A DNA stretch of 64,000 bases from Marinifaba aquimaris (GTDB taxonomy: Bacteria > Pseudomonadota > Gammaproteobacteria > Enterobacterales > Alteromonadaceae): the NCBI RefSeq assembly GCF_013328345.1, contig NZ_JABULX010000009.1, positions 1 through 64,000 on the forward strand, in the 5' to 3' direction. The notes beneath the pieces are model-generated. The model was not told the origin of the DNA, did not search any database, and saw only the letters and a program-made list of their open reading frames with translations. Position numbers and translations under genes: made by a program. Below are positions 1 through 10,527 of this stretch, in pieces (position 1 is the first letter of the stretch; the number at the start of each line of letters is the position of its first letter).

Positions 1-469
1 ACAAGCTCTACTGACAGATAGCTTGGTTATGTTTTTTTCTTCAATAACGCGTTGCGTTGCTTTTTTGTGATACGTACTCCGAAATCTTTATCAAGTACAT
101 CGACTATCGTTTCAAAGAATTGTGCTTTTATCTTGGTATCTTCTAGCTCTTTTTCGAGGGCTTTGATTTTTTGCTCAGGTGTTAAGTCATTGGGTTTAGA
201 CATAAGGGGAAGCTCATTCATATGATTGGGTGTACCTTTACTCCAATCTAGTTGACCATACCGGCGAAGCCAAGTTAAAACGGTTGAAGCCCCTTGTATT
301 CCATAGTGGTTTTGAGCTTGTTTGTAAGTACATTCGCCTTTTTCTACTTTATCAACGACGGATAATTTAAAGGCAAGTGAATAATCTTTTTGTGTACGCT
401 TAGTTATTGGTTTCATTATCTTCTTCAAATTGAAGTTGGAAAAGTGTCAACCTTATTCAGGACGGGTCA
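1..469 (-). mobile_element. IS3-family insertion sequence, partial, end at 469
   Basis: The element runs off the left edge. Its visible terminus is at 469, where the minus strand begins TGACCCGTCCTGAATAAGG, a TGA-starting end of the kind seen in IS3-family inverted repeats. OrfA starts about 50 bases inside. The other end and the target duplication cannot be seen. The family is clear; the named IS is not assigned. Confidence 0.8.
27..416 (-). CDS. IS3-family transposase OrfA
   Basis: This is the small DNA-binding protein of an IS3-type element. It has an N-terminal helix-turn-helix (about residues 10-55, with the KLSVVDKVEKGE and STVLTWLRRYG segments) and a C-terminal leucine-zipper-like helix (LTPEQKIKALEKELEDTK). 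I prefer the ATG at 416; a TTG at 428 is in frame but has no ribosome site. The reading frame ends just after a run of seven A residues on the coding strand (positions 32-38). After a -1 shift there the frame continues as N-I-T-K-L-S-V-S-R-A-C, which looks like the start of OrfB. Programmed frameshifting to an OrfAB fusion is therefore likely. OrfB itself lies outside the window. Confidence 0.88.
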   Translation of the reverse strand: MKPITKRTQKDYSLAFKLSVVDKVEKGECTYKQAQNHYGIQGASTVLTWLRRYGQLDWSKGTPNHMNELPLMSKPNDLTPEQKIKALEKELEDTKIKAQFFETIVDVLDKDFGVRITKKQRNALLKKKT

Positions 470-478
470 TAGTTAATA

Positions 479-507
479 AAAAAGCCAGCTTAAAGCTGGC
501 TTTTTTT
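479..507. terminator. Bidirectional intrinsic terminator
   Basis: A perfect stem GCCAGC/GCTGGC with a short TTAAA-type loop is flanked by A5 on the left and T7 on the right. It lies right next to the IS end. It probably belonged to a gene now to the left of the insertion, and it insulates hemN from IS transcription. Confidence 0.75.
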
Positions 508-546
508 ATGGCTAAAACAAAGTTGCAGCGATAATCGAGCGAAAGC

Positions 547-560
547 TTGATACAAATCAA
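547..560. promoter_or_regulatory. FNR-type binding site upstream of hemN
   Basis: TTGATACAAATCAA is an exact match to the FNR consensus TTGAT-N4-ATCAA. Its centre is about 40 bases upstream of the expected start of transcription for a TAATAC-like -10 at 581-586, the usual position for FNR activation. The target, hemN, is an oxygen-independent enzyme and a classic FNR target. Confidence 0.85.
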
Positions 561-635
561 GGTGTAGTCGGGAGAATAGATAATACTTACTCTAAGCAAA
601 TAAGTGCGCAGTTTGCACTAAGAGTGAGAGATAAA

Positions 636-2054
636 ATGTGGAATGAAAAGAGTAGGGTAGATGGCAACATCTGCTTTGATACCCGTATTGGTCAGCTGAA
701 TGAAAAACAACTGATTGAGAAATACAACCTTAATGGTCCTAGGTACACTTCTTATCCAACAGCCATAGAGCTAAAAGAGCAACCGTTAAACAAGCAAAGT
801 GTAACGACTGCGATGGCTAAATCTGATAATGACGAGCTGTCGTTATACATCCATATCCCTTTCTGTAAGCAACTCTGTTACTACTGCGGTTGTCATAAAT
901 ATCTAGCGAGAAATGAAAGCAAAGCGTTTGCTTATGTTGATTCTATTCTTGAAGAATTGGCAAGCTGGCAAGCAAGTTGTAATGAGCACTATAAAGTCAG
1001 TCAGATTCATTTTGGTGGTGGTACACCGACATTTGTGGACAACTCAACCATAAGTAAAATTGTAGGAAAAATCAGTGCAGATTACAGCGTAACTGAAAAC
1101 GCAGAAATTAGTATAGAGTTTGACCCGCGTACTTGTGATGCTAAACGCTTAGCCGAATTGATTGAAATGGGCTTTAACCGTTTTAGTTTTGGTATCCAAG
1201 ACTTCAATCCAGAGACACAAATAGCGATTAATCGTCAGCAAGATATCAAGATGATCGAGCCTTTGGTCAAGGTATTGAAGGACAAAGCTATTCCATTTAA
1301 CTTTGACCTTATCTACGGGCTTCCCTATCAAACACAGAGCCGTTTTAACGATACGGTTAATCAAGTGCTTAGATTAAGGCCTAATAGGCTCTCTGTGTTT
1401 AATTACGCGCATATGCCGCATTTATTTGCAGAGCAAAGAAGGATAGATGAGGCCGCTTTACCTAGTGCAACTGAAAAATTGGCAATACAACTCAATACAA
1501 TGAAGCAGCTGACGGACGATGGTTATGTATATCTTGGTATTGATCACTACGCTTTACCAGATGACTCACTCGCACAAGAGCAGAAGAAACAACAGCTTCA
1601 TAGAAACTTTCAAGGTTACACAACAAAAGGTCATTGCGATTTATTGGGTATAGGTTTGTCGTCAATATCGCAAATTGGTCAGCTGATGTTCCAAAATGAA
1701 AAAGAACTTAGCGGTTACCAGCACAAGGTATCAAATGATGGAGTCGCCATCACTAAGCACTTATACAAGTCATTGTCAGACCAGGCAAGATGGTATGTGA
1801 TCAAAAATTTGATCTGTAACTTTGAGCTTAATATCACTCCATACGAGACTAAATTTGGTCACCTATTCAATGAAGAATACAAAAATGAAATAGCGAAATT
1901 ACAGACTTATCAACGTGATGGCCTAGTAAAAATTAGCAATGAATCAATCAAAATTACCGATTTAGGACGACTATTTGCTCGTTTGATTTGCAAAGAATTT
2001 GATCAATATTTACAAGATAAGATGATCAGTAAGCAGTTCTCAAAGGCTATTTAA
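636..2054 (+). CDS. hemN: Oxygen-independent coproporphyrinogen III oxidase
   Basis: This radical-SAM enzyme decarboxylates coproporphyrinogen III to protoporphyrinogen IX without oxygen, in the cytoplasm. The 4Fe-4S ligands are visible as C77-X3-C81-X2-C84-G-C86 ([11 protein letters not shown]), and the HemN signature YTSYPTA lies upstream. HFGGGTPT and the C-terminal HemN domain are present, and the full length is normal at about 472 residues. I chose the ATG at 636, which has GAGAG five bases upstream; a GTG at 624 is in frame but weaker. An exact FNR box lies about 80 bases upstream. The next gene, an Aer-like receptor, starts 34 bases after the stop and may be cotranscribed. Confidence 0.93.
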   Translation: MWNEKSRVDGNICFDTRIGQLNEKQLIEKYNLNGPRYTSYPTAIELKEQPLNKQSVTTAMAKSDNDELSLYIHIPFCKQLCYYCGCHKYLARNESKAFAYVDSILEELASWQASCNEHYKVSQIHFGGGTPTFVDNSTISKIVGKISADYSVTENAEISIEFDPRTCDAKRLAELIEMGFNRFSFGIQDFNPETQIAINRQQDIKMIEPLVKVLKDKAIPFNFDLIYGLPYQTQSRFNDTVNQVLRLRPNRLSVFNYAHMPHLFAEQRRIDEAALPSATEKLAIQLNTMKQLTDDGYVYLGIDHYALPDDSLAQEQKKQQLHRNFQGYTTKGHCDLLGIGLSSISQIGQLMFQNEKELSGYQHKVSNDGVAITKHLYKSLSDQARWYVIKNLICNFELNITPYETKFGHLFNEEYKNEIAKLQTYQRDGLVKISNESIKITDLGRLFARLICKEFDQYLQDKMISKQFSKAI

Positions 2055-2088
2055 AGGAACTAAAAAGGATGTTTGGGAGAGATTAGGC

Positions 2089-3639
2089 ATGAGAAAAAAT
2101 CAAACCATCACACAGCAAGAACACCAATTAAAAGATGATAGCGAGCTGGTATCGACAACAGATTTAAGAGGTGTGATCACCTATGCCAACGAAGCATTTA
2201 TTGAAATAAGCGGTTATACAAAAGAAGAACTGATTGGTAAAAATCACAATTTAGTAAGACATCCAGATATGCCAAAGGCGGCATTTAAGGATATGTGGGA
2301 TAACTTAGCATTGGGAAATTCATGGCGTGGTGTAGTGAAGAACCGATCAAAAGACGGTGGCTTTTATTGGGTTGATGCCTACGTGACACCAATTACCGAA
2401 CAAGGTAAAAAAGTTGGATATCAATCTGTTCGGGTAAAGCCAACTGAACGAATGAAGCAAGATGCTACTGATTTATACCAAGCTATAAACGATGGCAAAA
2501 CGAATAAGCTGGCAGAGTTAGATAATCAGAAAAAAAGAGCACTAGCGAGTTTAATCTCAATTACAGCAGTTACCATAGCAGGAATAGATGCAGGTGGTTT
2601 AGCAGCTTTAATTACGGCGATTAGTTTACTGCTACTGCTCGCTATCTTCAAAGATGAATTGATTGATACACCAAATAAGCTAAATGGTATCAAGCAAGAT
2701 TTTGATTCAGTAAGTCGTTTGGTTTATGCCGGGAAGGGCAGTCGCTCTATCATAGATTTTCATTTAGGTTTAGCAAAAGCCAAAAATAGAACGGTACTGG
2801 ATCGCTTTGTTGACCTGTGCGGTAATTTAAAAAATATTGGCGATGCACTGAATAGCTCGGTCAGTATTACCAAACAAGGTAGTGAACAGCAGAAATTCGA
2901 ACTGACTCAAATTGCGACAGCGATGAATGAAATGAATTCAACCGCGGCTGAAATTGCCAGAAATACATCTGAGACTTCAGAGCAAGTTGAATTAACCTCA
3001 CAGCATTGTGCCTCTGCTAAACAGTTGTTGGAGCAGAACTCTAAGGGTGTTGGATTGTTAGCAAAAGAAGTGGATGAAGCGAGTTGTTCTGCAACTGAAT
3101 TAAAACAACAAGCTGAAGATGTATCCAATGTGATGGGTGAAATTCAAGGCATTGCTGAACAGACCAACTTATTGGCATTGAACGCAGCAATAGAAGCAGC
3201 AAGAGCAGGTGAGCATGGCCGAGGTTTTGCTGTGGTGGCAGATGAGGTAAGAGCCTTATCAACCCGTACCCAAAGTTCAGCGGAGTTAATTCAAAACAGT
3301 ATTGGGTCAATGGTACATACTATTGAAAACTGGACCAAAGTAATGGAGCGCAATAAACAACAAGCTGATGACTGTGATGAAAGTTCACAAGCTTCTGCGC
3401 GTATGATTGAAGAAGTCAATCGGATGATGCAAACCATTACCGATTTATCAGTACAAATTGCAACTGCTGCTGAAGAGCAGGGAGCGGTATCTCAAGAGAT
3501 AAATCGCAACGTGCAATCGATTAGTGAGCTGGCTGATGATGGCTTAGCCAACGCCAACCGATTACAAGGCAACTCGAAAGAGTTAACCGAGTCGATCGAT
3601 TATATCAACAACGTTAGCCACGCATTTTCAGATAAATAA
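2089..3639 (+). CDS. Aer-like PAS-domain methyl-accepting chemotaxis protein
   Basis: This is a predicted redox/energy-taxis receptor. A PAS domain (residues about 20-115) holds the motif [11 protein letters not shown] and a following conserved Trp, as in flavin-binding Aer PAS domains. A hydrophobic hairpin at about 153-187 anchors it to the inner membrane. The C-terminal half is the MCP coiled coil, with the highly conserved hairpin tip around residues 350-397 ([20 protein letters not shown]). There is no periplasmic ligand domain. GGGAGA lies eight bases before the ATG. Its position behind hemN and the FNR box suggests it is produced under low oxygen; that is inferred. Confidence 0.88.
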   Translation: MRKNQTITQQEHQLKDDSELVSTTDLRGVITYANEAFIEISGYTKEELIGKNHNLVRHPDMPKAAFKDMWDNLALGNSWRGVVKNRSKDGGFYWVDAYVTPITEQGKKVGYQSVRVKPTERMKQDATDLYQAINDGKTNKLAELDNQKKRALASLISITAVTIAGIDAGGLAALITAISLLLLLAIFKDELIDTPNKLNGIKQDFDSVSRLVYAGKGSRSIIDFHLGLAKAKNRTVLDRFVDLCGNLKNIGDALNSSVSITKQGSEQQKFELTQIATAMNEMNSTAAEIARNTSETSEQVELTSQHCASAKQLLEQNSKGVGLLAKEVDEASCSATELKQQAEDVSNVMGEIQGIAEQTNLLALNAAIEAARAGEHGRGFAVVADEVRALSTRTQSSAELIQNSIGSMVHTIENWTKVMERNKQQADDCDESSQASARMIEEVNRMMQTITDLSVQIATAAEEQGAVSQEINRNVQSISELADDGLANANRLQGNSKELTESIDYINNVSHAFSDK

Positions 3640-3644
3640 AAAAA

Positions 3645-3678
3645 GGGCTAGCTGATAATTAACTATCAGACCTAGCCC
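3645..3678 (-). terminator. Terminator of the OmpV-like gene
   Basis: An inverted repeat GGGCTAG...CTAGCCC with an extended TGATA/TATCA inner stem is followed on the minus strand by a run of eight T residues. It ends transcription of the minus-strand barrel gene and sits between two convergent genes. Confidence 0.75.
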
Positions 3679-3698
3679 AACAACTAGCCTTACTAGCT

Positions 3699-4580
3699 TT
3701 AAAAACGGTAGGTGAAGTTATTCATTACAACGGCTTGATAATCATCATTGATGATTGGGCTATCGACAATTTCATCATCTAACTTTTTGTAGATAGCATA
3801 AGCTTTGTAATGCCAATTTTCTGTTAACGCGTATTTAATCCCAATTTCGGTAATATAGTTAACAGCGGAGTCTGCTGAGTATTCACCAAACTGTGCGACA
3901 GTTTCATCGGCTTCAATGCCATACCAATATTGGCTGGTATCTTCAGAGAGGTACTCAACGCCAGCTAATCCATATAAGGTTAAGTCTTCGGATAACATCC
4001 AGCTATGACCTACTTTCAACGAAGCTATTTCCCCGTTGCCGCTGTAATCTGTAACGATCTTGCCTTGAATAACCGATTGGCCAAACCGCACAGTAGCACG
4101 TAAACCTGCACCGGCATAAAAAGTGTCTCTGTCTTCGAGAAGCTCAAGACGTTCACGTTCATTAAGGTTATCTGAATCTTTTAAATCGTCGTAGTCATCA
4201 TCTTCAGATAGCTCACCTCTTAAATTTGCACCGATAAGATCAACGGTGAATTGATCCTGATAATTAAACAACTGATAACCTAAATTAAGACCATCATCAG
4301 CTCCGTCTATCGCTTCAATAAAAAAGCCATGAGTCTGATAACGACCACCAATGATTAAAGCAAAAATTCCTTCTTCATCATCATCTTGTTCAACAAAATA
4401 ATCAGCGGTTTCAATCCAACCAATACCGGCACCAGCTTCAAAATAGTTACCATTATCTAAACCATTTAATTGAAATTGATCTTGTAGTAAAAAGTGAATA
4501 TCTTGCGCGGCAGCAGCTTGAGTAAATATCGAGGCAACGGCTAAACTGATGTATTTGAATTTTGATGGTAATGCTTTCAT
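3699..4580 (-). CDS. MipA/OmpV-family outer-membrane barrel protein
   Basis: The protein has a signal peptide (MKALPSKFKYISLAVASIFTQ, cleavage near AAA-QD) and ends in Phe, as outer-membrane barrels do. Alternating amphipathic strands such as GGRYQTHGFFIEA, GLNLGYQLFN and FYAGAGLRATVRFGQS match the MipA/OmpV family, whose members act as scaffolds or porin-like proteins. Several loops are very acidic (EQDDDEEG, EDDDYDDLKD), suggesting cation contact or salt adaptation. GGGAG precedes the ATG. Monocistronic, with its own terminator. Substrate unknown. Confidence 0.7.
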   Translation of the reverse strand: MKALPSKFKYISLAVASIFTQAAAAQDIHFLLQDQFQLNGLDNGNYFEAGAGIGWIETADYFVEQDDDEEGIFALIIGGRYQTHGFFIEAIDGADDGLNLGYQLFNYQDQFTVDLIGANLRGELSEDDDYDDLKDSDNLNERERLELLEDRDTFYAGAGLRATVRFGQSVIQGKIVTDYSGNGEIASLKVGHSWMLSEDLTLYGLAGVEYLSEDTSQYWYGIEADETVAQFGEYSADSAVNYITEIGIKYALTENWHYKAYAIYKKLDDEIVDSPIINDDYQAVVMNNFTYRF

Positions 4581-4721
4581 AACTAGCTCCCTAAGCTTTA
4601 TTGACGGGAGTAATTAAAACGCAATTCACTCGATGACACTGTATCGCTATTTAACGCTGTGTAACCGTCTGTATCCTAGCGGGAGCTAAGGCGGTTGAGT
4701 TTGATGCAAAAGCTAAGAAAA

Positions 4722-6560
4722 TTACTCGAAGCGCGCTAAGTAATCTTGGATTTCATTAATAAACTGAATGCCATAGCGCTCAAGCTTGGTTTGGCCAACA
4801 CCCGATACGAGCAACATCTCTGCTTCATTTGTTGGCGCTAAGCTAGCCATATCAGCTAATGTTGCATCATTGAATACAATGTACGGTGGAATATCTTGTT
4901 GGTCGGCAATTTCTTTACGCAGTTTTTTCAAGCGGCTAAACAGACGTTTATCGTAGTTCGCAGGAATTTTAGATTTGCTCGATTTGGTTTTTTGCACGGG
5001 CTTAGCAATATTAATTCTAGGCTCGGCTAGCGTAAGTGTTTGCTCTGAGCGCAAAATGGGGCGAGCAGCTTCCGTTAGCTTCAGATGATTTGAATCCGTG
5101 ATATCTTGTCTGAGTAAGCCTTTATGGACAAGTTGTTTTAAAACACTAATCCAATAGTCTGCGGCTTTTTCTTTGCCGATACCATGGACAGATAGCTGGT
5201 CGTGTTTTAAATCCCTTACCCTTGCTGTATTGGCACCACGCAGTACATCAATAATGTAATTAAAGCCTGCGTTTTGCCCAGTACGATAAACCGTAGAAAG
5301 CGCCTTTTGGGCCACCTCTGTACCATCAAATGATTTCGGTGGGTCTAGGCAAATATCACAGTTGCCACAATTGCTATGGGTCGGTTCACCAAAATAGTTA
5401 AGCAGCACTTGGCGTCGACATGTTTCAGATTCAGCCAACGCAGTCATCGCTTCAAATTTTTGTTCTTCTATTACTTTGCGATCGAGGTTTTCTGTTTGCT
5501 CGATAAACCATCTAATGGTGTCACCATCGGCATAGTCGTATAACATCAAAGCTTCTGATTCTAGACCATCACGACCAGCGCGGCCCGTTTCTTGGTAGAA
5601 GTTTTCTATTGAGCGAGGGATATCATAGTGAATGACAAAACGCACATCAGGCTTATTGATACCCATACCAAAGGCGACGGTTGCGACGATAATATCGATA
5701 TCATCTCTGAGCCAAGCCGTTTGATTTTTTTGTCTCTGTGATAATTCTAAACCTGCGTGATAACAGGCTACACGATATTGATGTCTTGCTAGATATTCAG
5801 ATACTTCTTCCGTTTTCTTTCGTGTCGAGCAATAAATAATACCAGCTTCACTTTCGTGCTCTTTTAAGAAGCGTTCAATTTGTTGTAATGGCTTAAATTT
5901 CTCTTGCTGAGTATAACGAATATTCGGTCGATCAAAGCTGCCTATGTACTCGAAGGCTTGGCCAATATTAAGTTGGTTTTTGACATCCTGCCGAGTAGCG
6001 TGATCAGCCGTTGCCGTAAGCGCCATAATTGGGCTATTAGGCATGTTTAATTTAAGTTGCCCAAGTTGTGTATATTCTGGTCTGAAGTCATGACCCCATT
6101 GAGAAATACAATGTGCTTCATCAATGGCAAACATCGCGGGTGGGCAAGTTTGCATAAAATCAATAAAGCGCGGTGTCAGTAATTTTTCAGGTGCGATATA
6201 CAAGAGCTTTGTTTGACCTTGGTACAAACTGCTCATCACTTGTTGTTGCTGTTGATAGTCTTGGGTCGAATTCAAAAACGCAGCATTGACCCCTTGCGCT
6301 GCTAGTTGTTCAACTTGGTCTTGCATCAGAGCAATCAGTGGGCTGATGACAATTGTGTAGCCAGGCAAAATTAATGCAGGAATTTGATAACACAGAGACT
6401 TACCACTACCTGTAGGCATCACAACAACCGTGTCTTGGCCGGCTAAAATTGAATCAATAACAGACGCCTGGCCCGGACGAAATTCGTGATAACCAAATGT
6501 TTGTGAAAGTACTTGTTGAGGCGTAAGTGACTCGGCTTGAATTGCGGCTGTTGTTTGCAA
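4722..6560 (-). CDS. recQ: ATP-dependent DNA helicase RecQ
   Basis: This 3'-5' superfamily-2 helicase acts in recombination and fork repair. Walker A is GSGKS (51-55), the DEAH box is at 147-150, and motif VI is [10 protein letters not shown]. The four-cysteine zinc site ([11 protein letters not shown]...NCGNCDIC, about 378-402) is present, followed by the RQC winged helix and a C-terminal HRDC domain (about 530-612). The only usable start is TTG at 6560; no ATG occurs before the catalytic core and no clear ribosome site precedes it, so translation may be weak. The gene is divergent from rarD. Confidence 0.95.
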   Translation of the reverse strand: MQTTAAIQAESLTPQQVLSQTFGYHEFRPGQASVIDSILAGQDTVVVMPTGSGKSLCYQIPALILPGYTIVISPLIALMQDQVEQLAAQGVNAAFLNSTQDYQQQQQVMSSLYQGQTKLLYIAPEKLLTPRFIDFMQTCPPAMFAIDEAHCISQWGHDFRPEYTQLGQLKLNMPNSPIMALTATADHATRQDVKNQLNIGQAFEYIGSFDRPNIRYTQQEKFKPLQQIERFLKEHESEAGIIYCSTRKKTEEVSEYLARHQYRVACYHAGLELSQRQKNQTAWLRDDIDIIVATVAFGMGINKPDVRFVIHYDIPRSIENFYQETGRAGRDGLESEALMLYDYADGDTIRWFIEQTENLDRKVIEEQKFEAMTALAESETCRRQVLLNYFGEPTHSNCGNCDICLDPPKSFDGTEVAQKALSTVYRTGQNAGFNYIIDVLRGANTARVRDLKHDQLSVHGIGKEKAADYWISVLKQLVHKGLLRQDITDSNHLKLTEAARPILRSEQTLTLAEPRINIAKPVQKTKSSKSKIPANYDKRLFSRLKKLRKEIADQQDIPPYIVFNDATLADMASLAPTNEAEMLLVSGVGQTKLERYGIQFINEIQDYLARFE

Positions 6561-6831
6561 GGGAATACTAGTCTTGGTATTTGTTTGGCTATTTTAGAGA
6601 AATAAGTAGAGAAGTTGAAGAATAAAAACCAATGAATAATTATTCAAAAAAATGATCTTTTTATTCTTTGTGTAAGCTGTTGATTTTTAAGGGCTTAATA
6701 ATTGTATGTAAACTAATTATTACGAAGTAACTTGCTGTTTATGCACTGATTATGCTGCTTTGTTTGCGATGAAGGGCTAACAAGTTTAATAATGAATTAA
6801 GCATTCAGATCACATAAGTATTCAAAACAAA

Positions 6832-7758
6832 ATGAATCAATCAAGCAAGGTAGGCATTTTAGCTGCAGTATCCGCCTATGGGCTTTGGGGTATTGCCCCT
6901 ATTTATTTTAAGTTTTTGCATGAACTGGCTCCAACAGAGATCCTACTTCATCGTATTATTTGGTCTTTTGTGCTGCTGCTAGGTTTGGTGTTTATCTTAA
7001 AACGCCATGGCAGAATGATCTCCGTTCTCAAAGATAAGAAAAAACTGTCAGCAATGCTGGTTGCTTCAGCGCTACTGTCAGTTAACTGGTTGTTGTTTAT
7101 CTGGGCAATTGCAAACGATAAACTGCTCGATGCTTCTTTGGGTTATTACATCAATCCACTCGTTAATGTAATGCTGGCGATGGTCTTTCTCGGTGAACGG
7201 CTTCGCGGCTTACAAATTTTTGCTGTCGTTATCGCTTGTGTCGCGGTATTGACTGAGATTATTCACTTTGGCCAATTACCTTGGTTAGCCATTGCCTTAG
7301 CCGCCACCTTTGGTTTTTATGGCTTAGTTAAAAAGCGTTTACAGCTCGATGCTATCTCAAGCTTGTGTCTCGAATCCGGTTTAATGGTTCCGGTCGCTTT
7401 GGTCTATCTTATTTTCATTGATTCAACATCTTGGACTCACTTTTTTGAACTGAGTTGGGATGTGGAAATGCTGATTTTAGGCTTAGGTATCGTCACAACA
7501 GTGCCGTTACTTTGCTTTAATGCGGCAGCAAAACGCATTAGTTTGATCAGTTTAGGTATGATTCAGTACTTAGGGCCAACACTGATGTTTGGTCTGGCGG
7601 TAGCGCTTTATAATGAGCCATTTGAAGCGAACAAAATGATGACGTTTGGCTTAATTTGGTTAGCGCTAGGGGTATTCAGTTATGATGCCTTTCTCAATTA
7701 CAAGAAGATTAAGATGCAGCGCGCCATTGATAACGCACTCAACCAACAAACGTCCTAA
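6832..7758 (+). CDS. rarD: RarD family EamA-type transporter
   Basis: This inner-membrane protein has about ten transmembrane helices. It starts with the conserved GILAAVSAYGLWGIAPIYFK segment of the RarD (chloramphenicol-sensitive protein) branch of the drug/metabolite transporter superfamily. The length (308) is normal for the family. The transported substrate is not established for this branch. No obvious Shine-Dalgarno lies before the ATG. It stands alone, divergent from recQ across about 270 bases of AT-rich DNA holding no other recognisable gene. Confidence 0.85.
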   Translation: MNQSSKVGILAAVSAYGLWGIAPIYFKFLHELAPTEILLHRIIWSFVLLLGLVFILKRHGRMISVLKDKKKLSAMLVASALLSVNWLLFIWAIANDKLLDASLGYYINPLVNVMLAMVFLGERLRGLQIFAVVIACVAVLTEIIHFGQLPWLAIALAATFGFYGLVKKRLQLDAISSLCLESGLMVPVALVYLIFIDSTSWTHFFELSWDVEMLILGLGIVTTVPLLCFNAAAKRISLISLGMIQYLGPTLMFGLAVALYNEPFEANKMMTFGLIWLALGVFSYDAFLNYKKIKMQRAIDNALNQQTS

Positions 7759-7775
7759 TACAATACACGGTCGTA

Positions 7776-9023
7776 TTACGCTTCGAACAGCGTATTACGA
7801 CCCGCTTCTTTTGCCTTGTAGAGCGCTTGATCTGCCTGTGTAAGCGCTTTTGCTAGTGTTTGTCCTTGCTCTAACATGACTAAGCCGATACTGGTTGTGA
7901 CTTGGAGTTGTTTTTCTGGCAATTCAAATTTAAAACTTTCTAAGTGATGACGGAAAAACTCCATTCGTCCAGCTGCTTCAGCTTGTTCGCAACTGGCGAT
8001 AAATACACAAAATTCTTCTCCGCCTAAGCGGGTAACGAGAATGTTGGGTTCAGGGAAGTGCTGTCTAAGTCGGTGTGCCATCTCTCTGAGGACGGTATCA
8101 CCTGCATCATGACCATAGGTATCATTCACTTGTTTGAAGTGATCTAAGTCCATTAGCGCAACGGCACAGGCTTGATTAATACTAAACGCACGATCAATCA
8201 TGCCAGCTGATTTTTCAAAAAATGCACGGCGGTTTAGTAGATCCGTCAAGAAATCGTGCTCAGCTGCATGACGAGCGGTGGCGATGTTCTCTATTGCTTC
8301 AACATTGCGAAATACGCGAGTGTAGAACTCTTCTTGGCTGAAAGGTTTGATAAGAAAGTCATTGGCACCATTTTTTAAGAAGCGTGCTGACAGTGACACT
8401 GAGCTACTACCTGAAATACCAATGATAGCAAGTCGCTCATATTCATAGGTTTGGCGAGCTTCACTGGTCAAATCAATACCGCTCATTACTGGCATTTCGT
8501 GGTCGGTAATGATGAGTTTAATATCATCGTACTGGCCTAATAACTCAAGTGCTTGTTGGCCGTTTTCAGCTTCGGCAATTAAGAAGTTTTGGCGTTTGAG
8601 TAAGGTTTTTACATAGTTACGAGATGATTTAGAGTCATCGACAACCAAAATCCGAATTTCGCGATTTTCTCTTAGACGAACCAATAAACGCTGCACGTAA
8701 TCGAACGATTGTGCTGTTTCTTTGGGAATATAATCAATGACTTGCTTGCTTAGAATACGCTCTCGAATGGTTTCATCCAAATTGCCTGTTAAAACAAATG
8801 TTTGAATGTCCTGGCTGACAACAAAGTCGATGGCTTCGCCATTTGGGGCATCGGGTAAGTTGTAATCTACACAAGCACAAGCGAAGTTGTGTGACTGTTC
8901 TAAGATGGCTTCTGCTTCTTTTAGTGATGATGCAACATATGGGGCGTATCCTGCTCGATGAGCAACAACTGTGATGATTTTGGTTATAAATTCACTGTCA
9001 TCTATGACTAAAATTTTATCCAT
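7776..9023 (-). CDS. Two-receiver diguanylate cyclase (REC-REC-GGDEF), copy 2
   Basis: Two response-regulator receiver domains (about 1-120 and 123-240) precede a GGDEF domain (about 255-415). Both receivers keep the acidic pocket and phosphoacceptor Asp (CVDYNLPD; IITDHEMP). The catalytic loop is GGEEF, so it should make cyclic di-GMP. The RxxD inhibitory site normally found just upstream is absent (PEPNILVTR). The start lies one base after the stop of its upstream paralogue, which indicates translational coupling. No kinase is adjacent. Confidence 0.9.
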   Translation of the reverse strand: MDKILVIDDSEFITKIITVVAHRAGYAPYVASSLKEAEAILEQSHNFACACVDYNLPDAPNGEAIDFVVSQDIQTFVLTGNLDETIRERILSKQVIDYIPKETAQSFDYVQRLLVRLRENREIRILVVDDSKSSRNYVKTLLKRQNFLIAEAENGQQALELLGQYDDIKLIITDHEMPVMSGIDLTSEARQTYEYERLAIIGISGSSSVSLSARFLKNGANDFLIKPFSQEEFYTRVFRNVEAIENIATARHAAEHDFLTDLLNRRAFFEKSAGMIDRAFSINQACAVALMDLDHFKQVNDTYGHDAGDTVLREMAHRLRQHFPEPNILVTRLGGEEFCVFIASCEQAEAAGRMEFFRHHLESFKFELPEKQLQVTTSIGLVMLEQGQTLAKALTQADQALYKAKEAGRNTLFEA

Positions 9024-9024
9024 G

Positions 9025-10257
9025 TTATTGCTCTAAATCACTCATCACTTGGTTACGGCCTGCTTGTTTTGCTTGATACAATAGTTCGTCTGATCGGGTT
9101 ATACCAGCGTGGATTTCATCAAATGTATTACAAAGTCCAACGCTTATTGTGTAATCGATTACATCATCATCGTGTTTAATCGAGCGCTCTGCTAGGTCCT
9201 GTCGGAAATAATCAAGTGCTTCGTATGCTTCTGTACTAGTGAAATCTTTCATTAAGATACAAAATTCTTCACCGCCGAATCGAGCCAATAAGCATTCAGA
9301 AAATTTTGTTTTTAACTGTTCGGCAATATCTCTGATCACAGCATCTCCAGCATCATGACCATAACCGTCATTTATGCTCTTAAAATGGTCGATATCTATC
9401 ATAGCTATCGGCGACATTGGATTTTGTTTTAGCACTTGCTCGGCATGATCAAAAAAGTAACGACGGTTGAATAACCCGGTAAGGTAATCGGTATTTGCCG
9501 CCAACTTTATACGTGTAACTTGTTCTAAATGTTCAATATTTTGAACGATTCGACAATAGAACTCTTCGTGACAGAAAGGTTTTTTCAAAAAATCGTTGGC
9601 GCCACTTTTGATAAAGCGAGCAGATAGTGATTCTGTGTTAGCGCCAGATAAGCCGATAACAGCTACTTTATCTTTATTAAAGTTTTTGCGCATTTCAGAG
9701 ACAAAACGAATACCGCCCATTTCTGGCATTTCATGGTCGGTTATCACTAATTTGATGTCAGTGTGACGATTCATTTGCTCAAGCCCTTCTAAGCCGTTTT
9801 GGGCTTCAATGACTTGGAAATTATGGCGAGCTAACAAATTTGTTAAATATGCGCGAGCAGAGCGAGAGTCGTCTACAACCATCACTTTGGTTTGTTTATT
9901 GATTCTGAGACGTTTAAGTAATTTCTCTAGATAATATAGAGCTTGAGTGGTTTCTTTTGGAATGTAATCAACCACAGGTCGGCTAAGTATGCTATCTCGA
10001 ATCTCGTCATTCATATAGCCCGTTAAAACAATACTCGGAATATCTTTACTGAGCACATAGTCTATGGCCTCACCTTGAGGTGCATCGGGTAAGTTGTAAT
10101 CGATAGACGCGATAGCGTATTGGTTCTGAGCGAGAAGAATTTTGGTTTCTTCAAGCGATTGCGCAGAATCGACATCATAGCCAGCCCTTTTTCCCACATG
10201 GTTTATAAGCTTGAGAATAGGGACGCTATCTTCGATGACGAGTAATTTTTCAGCCAT
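9025..10257 (-). CDS. Two-receiver diguanylate cyclase (REC-REC-GGDEF), copy 1
   Basis: It has the same architecture as the gene that follows it: two receivers (SIDYNLPD and VITDHEMP hold the phosphoacceptor Asp) and a GGEEF-type diguanylate cyclase (RFGGEEFCIL). Long stretches agree with the neighbour (for example KETTQAL/KETAQSF, KSGANDFLKKPF/KNGANDFLIKPF), so the pair arose by tandem duplication. The RxxD inhibitory site is missing here too. The two genes form a two-gene operon. The upstream 270 bases (10258-10527) hold only the uvrD terminator and presumably this operon's promoter. Confidence 0.9.
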   Translation of the reverse strand: MAEKLLVIEDSVPILKLINHVGKRAGYDVDSAQSLEETKILLAQNQYAIASIDYNLPDAPQGEAIDYVLSKDIPSIVLTGYMNDEIRDSILSRPVVDYIPKETTQALYYLEKLLKRLRINKQTKVMVVDDSRSARAYLTNLLARHNFQVIEAQNGLEGLEQMNRHTDIKLVITDHEMPEMGGIRFVSEMRKNFNKDKVAVIGLSGANTESLSARFIKSGANDFLKKPFCHEEFYCRIVQNIEHLEQVTRIKLAANTDYLTGLFNRRYFFDHAEQVLKQNPMSPIAMIDIDHFKSINDGYGHDAGDAVIRDIAEQLKTKFSECLLARFGGEEFCILMKDFTSTEAYEALDYFRQDLAERSIKHDDDVIDYTISVGLCNTFDEIHAGITRSDELLYQAKQAGRNQVMSDLEQ

Positions 10258-10485
10258 ATAACTGCTTGTTCCGTTACATTCTATTTAACTATCTAGGTTA
10301 AGTGATCTTAGTATATGAATAACTAGAACAAATCGCCTACTGAAAATTTGTAACAACTCGGCTCAAAGAACCATAATTGCTGAATTATCAATAGATTAAA
10401 ACAAGCGGAAAAGTTCTGTCTAGATTAAAAAGTTATAATTTGGCAAATAATGGTTTTTTAGCAAACAGCATTTAGGAATAAATGA

Positions 10486-10516
10486 AAGCCGAACAAAAAG
10501 AGATTCTGTTCGGCTT
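10486..10516 (-). terminator. Terminator of uvrD
   Basis: AAGCCGAACA pairs with TGTTCGGCTT across an 11-base loop, 12 bases after the uvrD stop on the minus strand. The following bases are moderately T-rich. Confidence 0.65.
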
Positions 10517-10527
10517 ATCAGAAGAGT

